In this document: piece after piece, positions 42,621-51,182 of the stretch
How the letters are laid out: each line of letters begins with the position of its first letter
Position numbering within the stretch: the stretch's first letter is position 1
NCBI RefSeq assembly: GCF_000972385.1
Contig: NZ_JXTE01000029.1
Coordinates: 1 to 64,000 of the forward strand
DNA length: 64,000 nucleotides
Origin: Streptomyces sp. WM6386
GTDB taxonomy: Bacteria > Actinomycetota > Actinomycetes > Streptomycetales > Streptomycetaceae
Reading direction: 5' to 3'
Program-made: the position numbers and the translations under genes
The notes under the pieces: model-generated
The model's database searches: none
The model's input: only the letters and a program-made list of their open reading frames with translations
What the model was told of the DNA's origin: nothing

Positions 42621-43391
42621 TCACCGAGCCGTCCAGCCGCCGTCCACCGTGACGGTCGTCCCTGTCACGAAGCGGGAGGCGTCCGAGGCGAGGAACACCG
42701 CGGCGCCGCCCAACTCCTCGACGCGGCCCACTCGTCCCAGGGGCGTGCCCTTCACGATCCGCTCGCCCCAGCGGCTGTCCAGCAGGCCCGAGCTGAGATC
42801 CGTACGGAAGTAGCCGGGCGCGAGGGCGTTGACGCGCACCCCGCGGTCGGCCCACTCGACCGCGAGGGCCTTGGTCAGTGCCTCGACGCCACCCTTGCTG
42901 GCGGCGTACGCGGCGATCCGTTCGAAACCGGCGCTCGCGTGCACGGACGAGACGTTCACGATCGACCCCGACCTCTGCTCCAGCATCACCTTTCCGGCCT
43001 CGCGGCAGCAGTGGAAGGTGCCCTGGAGGTTGATGTCGAGCACCCGCCGGAAGTCCTCGTCGGTGACGTACTCGCTGCGGGTGAAGTGCGGGCTGATGCC
43101 CGCGCAGTTGACCACGGCGTCCAGTCGCCCCGTCGCCCCGGTGATCCGCTCCACCGTCGTACGGACCGCGTCCGCGTCGGCCACGGAGGCGGGCAGCACC
43201 AGCACCTTGCCGCCGTGCCCGGCGAGTTCGGCCTCCAGACTCTCCAGGTCCGCGGCCGTACGGGCGGTCACCGCCACGTCCGCGCCGGCCTGCGACAGGG
43301 CGACCGCGACCGCCCGGCCGAGGCCCTTGCCCGCGCCGGTCACCCAGGCGGTCCTGCCGTCGAGGCGCAGGTCGGTGTTGACGTCGGCCAT
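42621..43391 (-). CDS. SDR family oxidoreductase (FabG-like)
   Basis: 256 residues with TGAGKGLGRAVAV near residue 19, VNCAGISPHF, VSSVHASAG and YAASKGGVEALT, ending TTVTVDGGWTAR. A typical NAD(P)-dependent 3-hydroxyacyl or alcohol dehydrogenase. It begins 4 bases after the FadD ligase stop, so the two are one operon: activation followed by oxidation or reduction. Confidence 0.9.
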   Translation of the reverse strand: MADVNTDLRLDGRTAWVTGAGKGLGRAVAVALSQAGADVAVTARTAADLESLEAELAGHGGKVLVLPASVADADAVRTTVERITGATGRLDAVVNCAGISPHFTRSEYVTDEDFRRVLDINLQGTFHCCREAGKVMLEQRSGSIVNVSSVHASAGFERIAAYAASKGGVEALTKALAVEWADRGVRVNALAPGYFRTDLSSGLLDSRWGERIVKGTPLGRVGRVEELGGAAVFLASDASRFVTGTTVTVDGGWTAR

Positions 43392-43395
43392 GGGT

Positions 43396-44925
43396 TCAGC
43401 CCTCCACGGGGATGTCGCGCAGGGTCCGCTTGAGGACCTTGCCCGAGGGGGTGCGGGGGAGTTCGTCGACGACGTCGAAGCGCACCGGCACCTTGAACTT
43501 GGCCAGCCGCTCCAGACAGAACTCACGCAGTTCCTCCGGTCCGGCGCCGGCTCCGGGCCTGAACACCACGAAGGCGCGCGGCACTTCACCCCAGCGGGGG
43601 TGGACCAGACCGACCACGGCGGCCTCCAGGACGGCGGGGTGCTCGTACAGCACCCGCTCCACCTCGGGGGTGGCGATGTTCTCGCCACCGGAGACGATCA
43701 TGTCCTTTTTGCGGTCGTCGATGTAGAGGAAGCCGTCCTCGTCGACGTGCCCGATGTCCCCGGTGTGGAACCAGCCGTCCTTGAGCGCCGCGGCCGTGGC
43801 CTTCTCGTCCCGCCAGTAGCCCGCGAAGACCTTCGGGCCGCGCAACGTGATCTCGCCGAGTTCACCGGCCGGCACCTCCTTGCCGGTGTCGTCGACGATC
43901 CGCACGCGCGTGTGAGGCACGGGACGGCCGACCGAGCCCAGCTTGGTCAGCGCGTGCTCCCGGTCCAGGAAGGTGTCGCCGGAGACGGTTTCGGTGAGTC
44001 CGTAGGCGTCGGCGAACCAGGCGTTGGGGAAGGCGTTCATGATCCGCCGCAGGACAGGCTCGGGGGTCTTCTCGCCGCCGCCGAGGATGAAACGCATCGA
44101 GCCGGTGTCGTACGACTCCCGGTCCGGGACCTCCAGCACCGCGTTGACCATGGCGGGCGCCAGCCATGCGTTGGTGACCCGGTGCTCCTGGATCGCGCGC
44201 AGGGCGCCCTGCGGGTCGAACCTGCGCTGGAGCACCACGCTTCCGCCCGAGTACAGGACTCCGAGGGCCGGCATGTCCAGGCCGCCCACGTGGTAGAGCG
44301 GGCCGCAGACCAGCGTGGTGTCGGCCGCGGTCAGGCCGAAGTGGACGATGTGGGCGAGGTTCTTCGCCTGCACGTTCCCGTACGTGATGCGCACGCCCTT
44401 GGGCCGTGAGGTGGTGCCCGAGGTGTACATCAGCCGCTGGAGATCGTCCGGCTCCACGTCCACAGGCTCCACCCGGGCGCCGGGGTGCCGGTCGAGGAGG
44501 GCCTCGTAGCCGGTCCAGGCGCCTTCGGCGGAGCCGTCCACCAGGATCCGGTGCTCCAGACCGGTGAGCTTCCCGGCGATACGGTCCGCGGGGCGCACGA
44601 ACTCCGGCTCGGTGAACAGCACCTTCGTCTCGGCGTGGTCCAGGATGTACGCCCATTCCTCCTCGGACAGGCGGTAGTTCAACGGGAGGAAGACCGCCCC
44701 GACGCGGTTCACGGCGTACAGGAGTTCCAGGAACTCGGGCCGGTTGTAGAGGAGCAGGGCCACGACGTCGCCGCGCCCGACGCCCAGCTCTGTCAGTCCG
44801 GCGGCCAGCCGGTTCACCCGCTCATGGAGTTCGCGCACCGTCAGACGGCGGTCCTCCTGGGTCACGGCCACAGCGTCGGGCCGCTGGGCCAGGTGGTAAT
44901 CGAGGATGCTCGAAAAATTGTGCAC
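43396..44925 (-). CDS. AMP-dependent acyl-CoA synthetase (FadD-type)
   Basis: 509 residues. The P-loop is MYTSGTTSRPKG near residue 172, with DAYGLTETVSG, GDIGHVDEDGFLYIDDR, the hinge RKKDMIVSGGENI and the lysine in RTPSGKVLKR. The full-length fatty-acid or aromatic-acid ligase type differs from the shorter, more divergent ligases at 6788 and 15700. Its leader carries an ACCGGTCGGT palindrome and an AGTGTACC element. Confidence 0.92.
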   Translation of the reverse strand: MHNFSSILDYHLAQRPDAVAVTQEDRRLTVRELHERVNRLAAGLTELGVGRGDVVALLLYNRPEFLELLYAVNRVGAVFLPLNYRLSEEEWAYILDHAETKVLFTEPEFVRPADRIAGKLTGLEHRILVDGSAEGAWTGYEALLDRHPGARVEPVDVEPDDLQRLMYTSGTTSRPKGVRITYGNVQAKNLAHIVHFGLTAADTTLVCGPLYHVGGLDMPALGVLYSGGSVVLQRRFDPQGALRAIQEHRVTNAWLAPAMVNAVLEVPDRESYDTGSMRFILGGGEKTPEPVLRRIMNAFPNAWFADAYGLTETVSGDTFLDREHALTKLGSVGRPVPHTRVRIVDDTGKEVPAGELGEITLRGPKVFAGYWRDEKATAAALKDGWFHTGDIGHVDEDGFLYIDDRKKDMIVSGGENIATPEVERVLYEHPAVLEAAVVGLVHPRWGEVPRAFVVFRPGAGAGPEELREFCLERLAKFKVPVRFDVVDELPRTPSGKVLKRTLRDIPVEG

Positions 44926-44958
44926 GGCGACTCTCCGGCTCGGCGGCCGGGATTGTCC

Positions 44959-44996
44959 CGACCGGTCGGTTGCCCGCTACCAAGATTTAGTGTACC
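44959..44996. promoter_or_regulatory. control region with TetR-like and GntR-like elements
   Basis: CGACCGGTCGGT at 44959-44970 (variant of the TetR-type palindrome) and AGTGTACC at 44989-44996 (two mismatches to AGTATACT) lie between the divergent ligase (start 44925) and crotonase (start 45097) genes. Both are weaker than the best members of each set. Confidence 0.35.
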
Positions 44997-45096
44997 TCTT
45001 GGTCTATAAAACGTTGAGCCGCACTTTACGACGGAGCCCCCTGGTCGACAACCATCCGGACGGGCCCCGTGTCACTCCCCGACCGAGGAGGGCCCC

Positions 45097-45885
45097 TTGC
45101 CTCGCATCCGCCTCGACACCGACGGACCCGTCGCCACGGTCCGCCTCGACCACCCGCCGATGAACGCCTTCGACACCGCCCAGCGCGCCGAACTGGCCGC
45201 CGTCGCGCGCGAGCTGGCGGACAGCCGCCAGGTGCGGGCCGTGGTGCTGTACGGCGGTGAGCGGCTGTTCGCCGCCGGAGCGGACGTCAAGGCGCTGGCC
45301 GCGATGGGGCCCGAAGAGGTCCGGGGCTGGAACCGGGCGTTGCAACGGACCTTCGACGAGGTCGCCCGGTTGCCCATGCCGGTGATCGCGGCCATCACCG
45401 GGTACGCGCTCGGCGGCGGCCTCGAGCTGGCGCTCGCCGCCGACTACCGCGTGGCCGCCGAGGACGCGATCCTCGGCCAGCCGGAGGTGCAGCTCGGCAT
45501 CATCCCGGGCTCGGGCGGCACCCAGCGACTTACCCGGCTGATCGGGCCGTCGCGCGCCAAGAACCTGCTGATGACCGGCCGCCGGGTGAGCGCGGAGGAG
45601 GCGCTGCGCCTCGGCTTCGTGGACGAGGTCGTGCCCGCGGGCGAGGTGTACGACGCCGCCCTGAGTTACGCACGGCGGTTGGCCGAGGGTCCCGCCGCGG
45701 CTCTGGAGGCGATCAAGGAGGCGGTGGACCACGGCGCCGACGCCGGCATGGGCGCCGGGATGGCGCTCGAACGCTCCCTGTTCACCGGGGTGTTCGGCAC
45801 GGCGGACGCCACCACCGGCATCCGCTCCTTCCTCGAACACGGCCCGGGCAAGGCACGCTTCGGCGGGCCCGAGCGAGACAACTAG
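45097..45885 (+). CDS. enoyl-CoA hydratase
   Basis: 262-residue crotonase with all canonical elements: FAAGADVKAL, GYALGGGLELALAADYRVA, and LGQPEVQLGIIPGSGGTQRL with both catalytic glutamates, ending ALERSLFTGVFGT. It should hydrate 2-enoyl-CoA to 3-hydroxyacyl-CoA. The start is TTG 45097, supported by GAGGAGG about 6 bases upstream. Divergent from the ligase gene, and upstream of the alcohol dehydrogenase and acyl-CoA dehydrogenase genes. Confidence 0.92.
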   Translation: MPRIRLDTDGPVATVRLDHPPMNAFDTAQRAELAAVARELADSRQVRAVVLYGGERLFAAGADVKALAAMGPEEVRGWNRALQRTFDEVARLPMPVIAAITGYALGGGLELALAADYRVAAEDAILGQPEVQLGIIPGSGGTQRLTRLIGPSRAKNLLMTGRRVSAEEALRLGFVDEVVPAGEVYDAALSYARRLAEGPAAALEAIKEAVDHGADAGMGAGMALERSLFTGVFGTADATTGIRSFLEHGPGKARFGGPERDN

Positions 45886-45898
45886 GCGGTTCGGGAGT

Positions 45899-45944
45899 GC
45901 CCCGCCAGGGGCGCGGGGAACTGCGCGACCAGCCACGACGGCGC
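45899..45944 (+). repeat. dispersed intergenic repeat, copy 2
   Basis: 45907-45944 equals 9352-9389 base for base (38 bases). A GCCCC/GGGGC hairpin (45899-45903 with 45908-45912) precedes it, with a different loop from copy 1. It lies just after the crotonase stop and before the alcohol dehydrogenase start. Confidence 0.6.
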
Positions 45945-45990
45945 AGCAGCAAAAGAACAACCCATCGCGGCACTGAAAGGGGTGGAGAAG

Positions 45991-47049
45991 ATGAAGGCAC
46001 TGCGTTGGCACGGCGCACGCGACCTGCGGCTGGAGGAGGTCCCAGACCCCCCGCAGCCGGAGCCGCACGAAGCGGTCGTCGAGGTCTCCTGGTGCGGGGT
46101 GTGCGGCACGGACCTGCACGAGTTCCAAGAAGGCCCGCACATGATCCGCAGCGACCCGCATCCACTCACCGGCGCCAGTCCACCCCTCGCGCTCGGCCAC
46201 GAACTGAGCGGCACAGTCGTCGCGTTGGGCAGAGCGGTACCCGGGGTCGCGATCGGCGACCGGGTGACCGCAGACCCTGTCTGGCGCTGCGGGGTCTGCT
46301 TCTGGTGCGTGCGCGGCGAGTACCACATCTGCCCCAAGAGCGGCTCGGTCGGACTTGCCTCGCCGGGTGCCTTCGCCGATCGCGTCACCGTGCCGATCGC
46401 GGGACTTACGCGGTTGCCCGACAACGTGAGCGACGAGATGGCGGCCGCCGCCGAACCCCTCGCCGTGGGTCTGCACGCCGTCACCCGGGCCGGTGTCCGT
46501 CCCGGCGACAACGTCCTGGTCGTCGGAGGCGGACCGATCGGCTTCGCCGTCGTCCTCGCGGCCCGTCTCGCGGGTGCCGCCGGACTCTACGTCAGCGAAC
46601 CCCTGAAGGAGCGCAGGGAGAAGCTCCTCGACATCGGCGTCACCGAGGCCTTCGACCCGCGCGAGACCGACGTACGCCGTGAGGTGTTCCTGAGGACGGG
46701 ACGTATCGGGCCCGACGTCGTCATCGACGCCACCGGTGTGCCCGCGCTCGCGGGCCAGGCGGTGGCCACCGTCCGGCGCGGCGGGCGGGTCGTGCTCGCC
46801 GGCGTCGGGCACGGCAGCGTCGAGTTCGACATGGGTCAACTCGTCTTCTACGAGCGGTCGGTGGTCGGCACGCTCGGCTACAACTTCGACATCCCCCGTG
46901 TGATCGACCTGATGAGCACCGGGCGCCTGGACGCCTCACCGCTGATCACCGGACGTTTCTCACTCTCGGAAGGAGCCGGGGTCTTCGCGGACCTGGCAGC
47001 CGACCGCGCAAAGCACCTGAAGGTGCTGCTGACCCCGAAGGGACTGTGA
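45991..47049 (+). CDS. zinc-dependent alcohol dehydrogenase (2,3-butanediol/sorbitol dehydrogenase-like)
   Basis: 352-residue MDR enzyme. The catalytic zinc ligands are Cys38 (CGVCGTD), His70 and Glu71 (GHELSG). The structural zinc site is CGVCFWC with a fourth cysteine at HICPK. The cofactor loop is VVGGGPIGFAVVLA. It oxidises a secondary alcohol to a ketone with NAD. ATG 45991 fits the GGTGGAG site; GTG 45982 is possible. The remnant at 23213 comes from a gene of the same superfamily. Confidence 0.9.
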   Translation: MKALRWHGARDLRLEEVPDPPQPEPHEAVVEVSWCGVCGTDLHEFQEGPHMIRSDPHPLTGASPPLALGHELSGTVVALGRAVPGVAIGDRVTADPVWRCGVCFWCVRGEYHICPKSGSVGLASPGAFADRVTVPIAGLTRLPDNVSDEMAAAAEPLAVGLHAVTRAGVRPGDNVLVVGGGPIGFAVVLAARLAGAAGLYVSEPLKERREKLLDIGVTEAFDPRETDVRREVFLRTGRIGPDVVIDATGVPALAGQAVATVRRGGRVVLAGVGHGSVEFDMGQLVFYERSVVGTLGYNFDIPRVIDLMSTGRLDASPLITGRFSLSEGAGVFADLAADRAKHLKVLLTPKGL

Positions 47050-47050
47050 C

Positions 47051-48205
47051 ATGGATTTCGATCTGCCGGAGGAGACCCGGGATCTCCAGGACATGGTCCG
47101 TGAGTTCGCGGCCAAGGAGATCACCCCGAACGCGGCCGAGTGGTCGGAGAACGAGGAGTTCCCGACGCACATCTTCACCAAGCTCGGCGAACTCGGCCTG
47201 ATGGGCATGCTCGTGCCCGAGGAGTACGGCGGCGCGGGCTCCGACACCGTCTCCTATGTCGCCGTGATGGAGGAACTGGGCGCCGCCGACCAGTCGGTGG
47301 CCTCCTCCTGGAACGCCCACTCGACCATCGCCACCCTGCCGCTGCTGGCCTACGGCACCGAGGAGCAGAAGCACCGCTGGCTGGCCCCGCTGGCCCGGGG
47401 CGAGGCCATCGGCGCCTTCGGCCTGACCGAGCCGGGCGCCGGATCCGACGCGGCCGGCATCACCACCACCGCCCAGCGCCGCGACGGTGGTTGGGTGATC
47501 AACGGCACCAAGATGTTCATCACCAACGCCGGTACCGACATCAGCCAGGGCGTCACCCTGCTGGCCACGACGGGCAGGAACGAGGACGGGCGGAAACGGT
47601 TCGCGACGTTCTACGTCCCGACCGGCACTCCCGGTTACACCTGCGGGGCCAAGCTGAAGAAGCTCGGCTGGCACGCCATGGACACCCGGGAACTGATCTT
47701 CGACGACTGCTGGATCTCCGACGACCACCTCATCGGGGACGAGGGAGGCGGGCTGCGTCAGTTCCTCTCCGTCCTCGACAAGGGGCGGATCAGCGTCGCC
47801 GCCCTCGGTCTCTCGCTGGCCAAGGCGGCACTGGCCCTCGCGGTCAAACACGCCACGGAGCGGCACCAGTTCGGCCGCCCCCTGTCGTCCTTCCAGGCGG
47901 TGGCGCACAAGATCGCCGACATCGGCACCGAGTTCGAGGCCGCCCGGTGGATGGTCTACCGCGCCGCCTGGCTCGCCGACCAGGGACGGCCGTACAGCAA
48001 GGAGGCCGCCATGGCGAAGCTCTACACCTCCGAGGTCGCCAACCGGGCCGCCTCCCAGGCGGTGCAGATCCACGGCGGCTACGGCTATGTGCGGGAGTCG
48101 GAGGTCTCGCGCTTCTACGCGGACGCCAAGATCCTCGAGATCGGCGAGGGCACGAACGAGATCCAGCGCGATGTCATCGCCCGGGCCCTGGTGAAGCAGG
48201 CGTGA
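47051..48205 (+). CDS. acyl-CoA dehydrogenase
   Basis: 384 residues, one base after the alcohol dehydrogenase stop. It is the most canonical acyl-CoA dehydrogenase here: LVPEEYGGAGSD, FGLTEPGAGSDAAG, NGTKMFITNAG, ATERHQFGRPLSSFQAV, QIHGGYGYVRESEVSR and the catalytic GEGTNEIQRDVIAR. It probably works with the crotonase at 45097 in a short- or medium-chain beta-oxidation step. Confidence 0.95.
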   Translation: MDFDLPEETRDLQDMVREFAAKEITPNAAEWSENEEFPTHIFTKLGELGLMGMLVPEEYGGAGSDTVSYVAVMEELGAADQSVASSWNAHSTIATLPLLAYGTEEQKHRWLAPLARGEAIGAFGLTEPGAGSDAAGITTTAQRRDGGWVINGTKMFITNAGTDISQGVTLLATTGRNEDGRKRFATFYVPTGTPGYTCGAKLKKLGWHAMDTRELIFDDCWISDDHLIGDEGGGLRQFLSVLDKGRISVAALGLSLAKAALALAVKHATERHQFGRPLSSFQAVAHKIADIGTEFEAARWMVYRAAWLADQGRPYSKEAAMAKLYTSEVANRAASQAVQIHGGYGYVRESEVSRFYADAKILEIGEGTNEIQRDVIARALVKQA

Positions 48206-48214
48206 CACGTGAAA

Positions 48215-48240
48215 GGGCCCGTGGTGTGCGCCGCGGGCCC
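48215..48240. terminator. bidirectional hairpin terminator
   Basis: GGGCCCG/CGGGCCC stem (48215-48221 with 48234-48240), extended by weaker pairs, between the convergent dehydrogenase gene and TetR pseudogene. Confidence 0.6.
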
Positions 48241-48245
48241 CTCGG

Positions 48246-48909
48246 TCAGTCCGTGACAGGGGCGGAGCGCCACTCGGCCTCGGGGTCGAGCGGCAGATCG
48301 GGGCGGGCGCGCTTGAACGCCTCCGTCCTCGCCTCCATGTCCGGGAGGGCGGCCCCCGGCGCGCCGAAGCCGCGCAGGAGGGTGCCGCAGTACTCCCGGG
48401 ACAGCTGGGCGGGATGGAAGCGTCCGTCGGGCTTCACCCACTGGTAGGTGTGGTTGTGGAGGTTGAGGAACTGCAGGGTGGCCAGCCGCGGCGGCAGGGA
48501 ACGGAAGTCGCCGTGTTCCGCCGCCTGCGCGATCAGTCCCGAGACCAGCCGTTCGAACTCGGCGCGCTGGTCGAGGACGGGCTGGAGGCAGTCGCCGGTG
48601 AGGCTGCGGTAGTCGTGCTCGTAGACCCAGATGTGGTCGAGCCTGCGGAAGATGATCGTCAGCAGCGACTCCGACAGCAGCCGCAGCCGCACCAGCGGAT
48701 CCGTGTCGAGCTCCGCGATCTGCCGGGCCCGGGACAGCAGTGGCCCCATCACCCGCGCCTGGATCTCGACGAGAAGGTTCTCCTTGGAGCCGATGTAGTA
48801 GTACAGCGCTCCCTTGGCGAGCCCGACCGCCCGGCCCAGGTCGGGCCGTGTCGATGATCTTCTGCCGCCGGACCTCGTAGTCCGGTCCGTGGCCCGGTGG
48901 TCTGGGCAT
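48246..48909 (-). pseudogene. TetR family regulator broken by an internal frameshifting deletion
   Basis: The first 21 codons from ATG 48909 read as a normal TetR start (PDYEVRRQKIIDTA). The sequence then jumps directly to the recognition-helix region DLGRAVGLAKGALYYYIGS in a different frame, at about 48843-48850. In relatives about 16 residues (rest of helix 1 and helix 2) lie between these parts, so about 50 bases are missing. From there the second frame is intact to 48246 and includes the whole ligand domain (LRLLSESLLTIIFRRLDH, LNLHNHTYQWV). No start suits the second frame, so a DNA-binding protein should not be made. Confidence 0.8.
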
Positions 48910-48942
48910 CGCTTCTCTCCCCGGCCCGGCGAATAGTTTGAT

Positions 48943-48957
48943 AGACCAGACGGTACA
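48943..48957. promoter_or_regulatory. candidate TetR-type operator (ACCAGACGGT variant)
   Basis: AGACCAGACGGTACA lies in the gap between the broken TetR gene and the divergent E1 gene, the classic place for a TetR autoregulatory site. Its reverse complement overlaps the site at 55052. Confidence 0.5.
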
Positions 48958-49019
48958 TTAAAAGTAGGACTCAGGCGGCGCGGTTGTGTGCCGCCCGCGC
49001 GAGCAATGCGAGGACGCGC

Positions 49020-51020
49020 ATGACGACCGAGGCACCGCAGCACACCATCACCGGATCCGCGCATGCGGACCAGCTCCTGGAGATGTATCGCCGGATGCGT
49101 CGCATTCGGCGTTTCGAGGAGCGGGCGTCCGACCTGTACAAGGCGACGGAGATTCCCGGATTCCTGCATCTGTCGATCGGTCAGGAGGCCAGTGCCGTGG
49201 GTGCCTGCTGGCCCCTCGGCCCCCGGGACGGCATCACCTCCACCCACCGCGGTCACGGCCATGTCCTGGCCAAGGGGCTGGACTCGGCGTCGATGATGGC
49301 CGAGCTGATGGGCAAGGAGGCCGGGACCTGCCACGGCCGCGGCGGCTCCATGCACATCGCCGACCCCGGCCTCGGCATCTACGGCGCCAACGGCATCGTC
49401 GGCGCCGGGCTGCCGATCGCCGCCGGAGTGGCGACCGCGGCCAAGCTGCGGGCCGCGGGTGACGTGGTGGTGGCGTTCTTCGGGGACGGCGCGGTCGCCC
49501 AGGGCATGTTCCACGAGGCCGTGAACCTGGCCGCCGTATGGGATCTGCCGGTCGTCTTCCTGTGCGAGAACAACCACTACTCGGAGTTCTCGCCCGCCGC
49601 CGAACAGCACCGCGCCACGCTGTCCGCGCGCGCGGCGGGTTACGGCATCGGGTACGCGCATGTCGACGGCAACGACGTGCTCGCGGTGGCCGGGATGATG
49701 ACCGACGTGGTGGCACGGCTGCGGGCGGGTGGCGGTCCGGTCCTGGTGGAGGCGGAGACCTACCGGTGGCACGGCCACTACGAGGGCGACCCGGAGCGCT
49801 ACCGCAGCGCCGAGGAGGTCGCCGCCGCCAAGGAGCGCGACCCGCTGCTGGTGGCACGTCGGCATCTCGCGGACGCCGGAGTGGCGGCCGCGCAGGCCGA
49901 CGCGGTCGACGAGGAGATCGACAAGGAGATCGAGGCGGCGGTGCAGTGGGCCAGGAGCCTGCCCGAGCCCGCCCCGGAGACCCTGTACGACTTCGTCTCG
50001 GCGCCGCGCCCGGCCCTGCCGGAGCCCGCCGCCCCTGCTCCCGGCGCCGAGATCTTCCGCTCCATGGACGCGGTGCGGCTCGCGCTGGAGCACGAACTGA
50101 CCGCAGATCCCACGGTGTTCGTCGCCGGCATCGACGTCGGCGCGGGCGGCAACGTCTTCGGTCTCACCCGGGGGCTAGCTCAGGCCTTCCCCGGCCGGGT
50201 ACGTGACACCCCGATCAGCGAGAGCGCGATCATCGGCACCGCGGTGGGGGCGGCCATGGCCGGCATGAAGCCGGTCGTCGAGATCATGTACATGGACTTC
50301 ATCGGCGTAGCCCTGGACATGCTCCTCAACCAGGCCGCCAAGCTGCGCTTCATGACCGGCGGCCGGGCCTCCCTGCCGCTCGTGGTGCGCACCCAGTTCG
50401 GCGCCGGACGCTCCTCCGGCAGCCAGCACTCGCAGAGCCTGGAGGCGATGCTCGCGCACATCCCCGGGCTGACCGTGGTGATGCCGTCCAACCCGGCGGA
50501 CACGTATGGGCTGTTGCGGGCGGCCATCCAGGACCCCAACCCGGTGGTGTTCGTCGAGAACCGGCTCCAGTACGGCTTCAAGGGCCCGAAGCCGCCGGCC
50601 GACCACATGATCCCGCTGGGCAGGGCCAAGGTGGTCCGCGAGGGCACCGACATCACGCTCGTCTCCTGGTCGCGGATGGTCCAGGACGCCCTGGCCGCCG
50701 CGGAGTCGCTCGCGGCGGAGGGCGTGAGCGTGGAGGTCGTCGACCTGCGCACGATCGCCCCGCTGGACCGGGAGACGGTGCTCGCCTCCCTTGCCAAGAC
50801 CAACCGTCTGGTCATCGCCCACGAGGCGGTGCGGGACTTCGGCGTCGGCGCCGAACTCGCCGCGCTCGCCGTCGACGAGGGCTTCTGGCACCTGGACGCA
50901 CCCGTCACCCGGGTCGCGGCACCGGCGATGCCCGCTCCGTACGCCCCGTCGCTGGAACGGCTGTGGCTGCCCTCGCGCGACACCATCGCCGACACCCTGC
51001 GGCGCATCGCGGCGGTGTGA
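49020..51020 (+). CDS. fused alpha-beta thiamine-diphosphate 2-oxoacid dehydrogenase E1
   Basis: 666 residues in two joined modules. Residues 1-330 are an E1-alpha (RFEERASDLYKATEIPGFLH, HRGHGHVLAKG, and the ThDP motif FFGDGAVAQG through ENN). Residues about 345-666 are an E1-beta (GIDVGAGGNVFGLTRGL, ETPIS-like DTPISESAIIG, TQFGAGRSSGSQHSQS, LRTIAPLD). The enzyme decarboxylates a 2-oxoacid or acetoin and transfers the acyl group to a lipoyl E2. No E2 or E3 gene is in the window. ATG 49020 has GAGGA 6 bases upstream. Confidence 0.9.
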   Translation: MTTEAPQHTITGSAHADQLLEMYRRMRRIRRFEERASDLYKATEIPGFLHLSIGQEASAVGACWPLGPRDGITSTHRGHGHVLAKGLDSASMMAELMGKEAGTCHGRGGSMHIADPGLGIYGANGIVGAGLPIAAGVATAAKLRAAGDVVVAFFGDGAVAQGMFHEAVNLAAVWDLPVVFLCENNHYSEFSPAAEQHRATLSARAAGYGIGYAHVDGNDVLAVAGMMTDVVARLRAGGGPVLVEAETYRWHGHYEGDPERYRSAEEVAAAKERDPLLVARRHLADAGVAAAQADAVDEEIDKEIEAAVQWARSLPEPAPETLYDFVSAPRPALPEPAAPAPGAEIFRSMDAVRLALEHELTADPTVFVAGIDVGAGGNVFGLTRGLAQAFPGRVRDTPISESAIIGTAVGAAMAGMKPVVEIMYMDFIGVALDMLLNQAAKLRFMTGGRASLPLVVRTQFGAGRSSGSQHSQSLEAMLAHIPGLTVVMPSNPADTYGLLRAAIQDPNPVVFVENRLQYGFKGPKPPADHMIPLGRAKVVREGTDITLVSWSRMVQDALAAAESLAAEGVSVEVVDLRTIAPLDRETVLASLAKTNRLVIAHEAVRDFGVGAELAALAVDEGFWHLDAPVTRVAAPAMPAPYAPSLERLWLPSRDTIADTLRRIAAV

Positions 51021-51025
51021 CGTCC

Positions 51026-51055
51026 GTGGGGCGCGCCCGTCGAGGCGCGCCCCAC
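51026..51055. terminator. hairpin terminator 1
   Basis: 12-bp stem (51026-51037 with 51044-51055), loop CGTCGA, directly after the E1 gene. Confidence 0.7.
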
Positions 51056-51073
51056 ACATACGCAGGACAAAGA

Positions 51074-51103
51074 GATGGCCCCGGGACCAATCCCGGGGCC
51101 ATC
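51074..51103. terminator. hairpin terminator 2
   Basis: 13-bp stem (51074-51086 with 51091-51103), loop CCAA. A second hairpin in the same convergent gap, probably serving the leftward cyclase gene. Confidence 0.7.
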
Positions 51104-51182
51104 CCCTTGTGCGTTCCGCCGCCGGCCCGGCCAAATCGGCAGGACTGGACATGGACCGACGGCGGATCCGATCGCTGATGAG

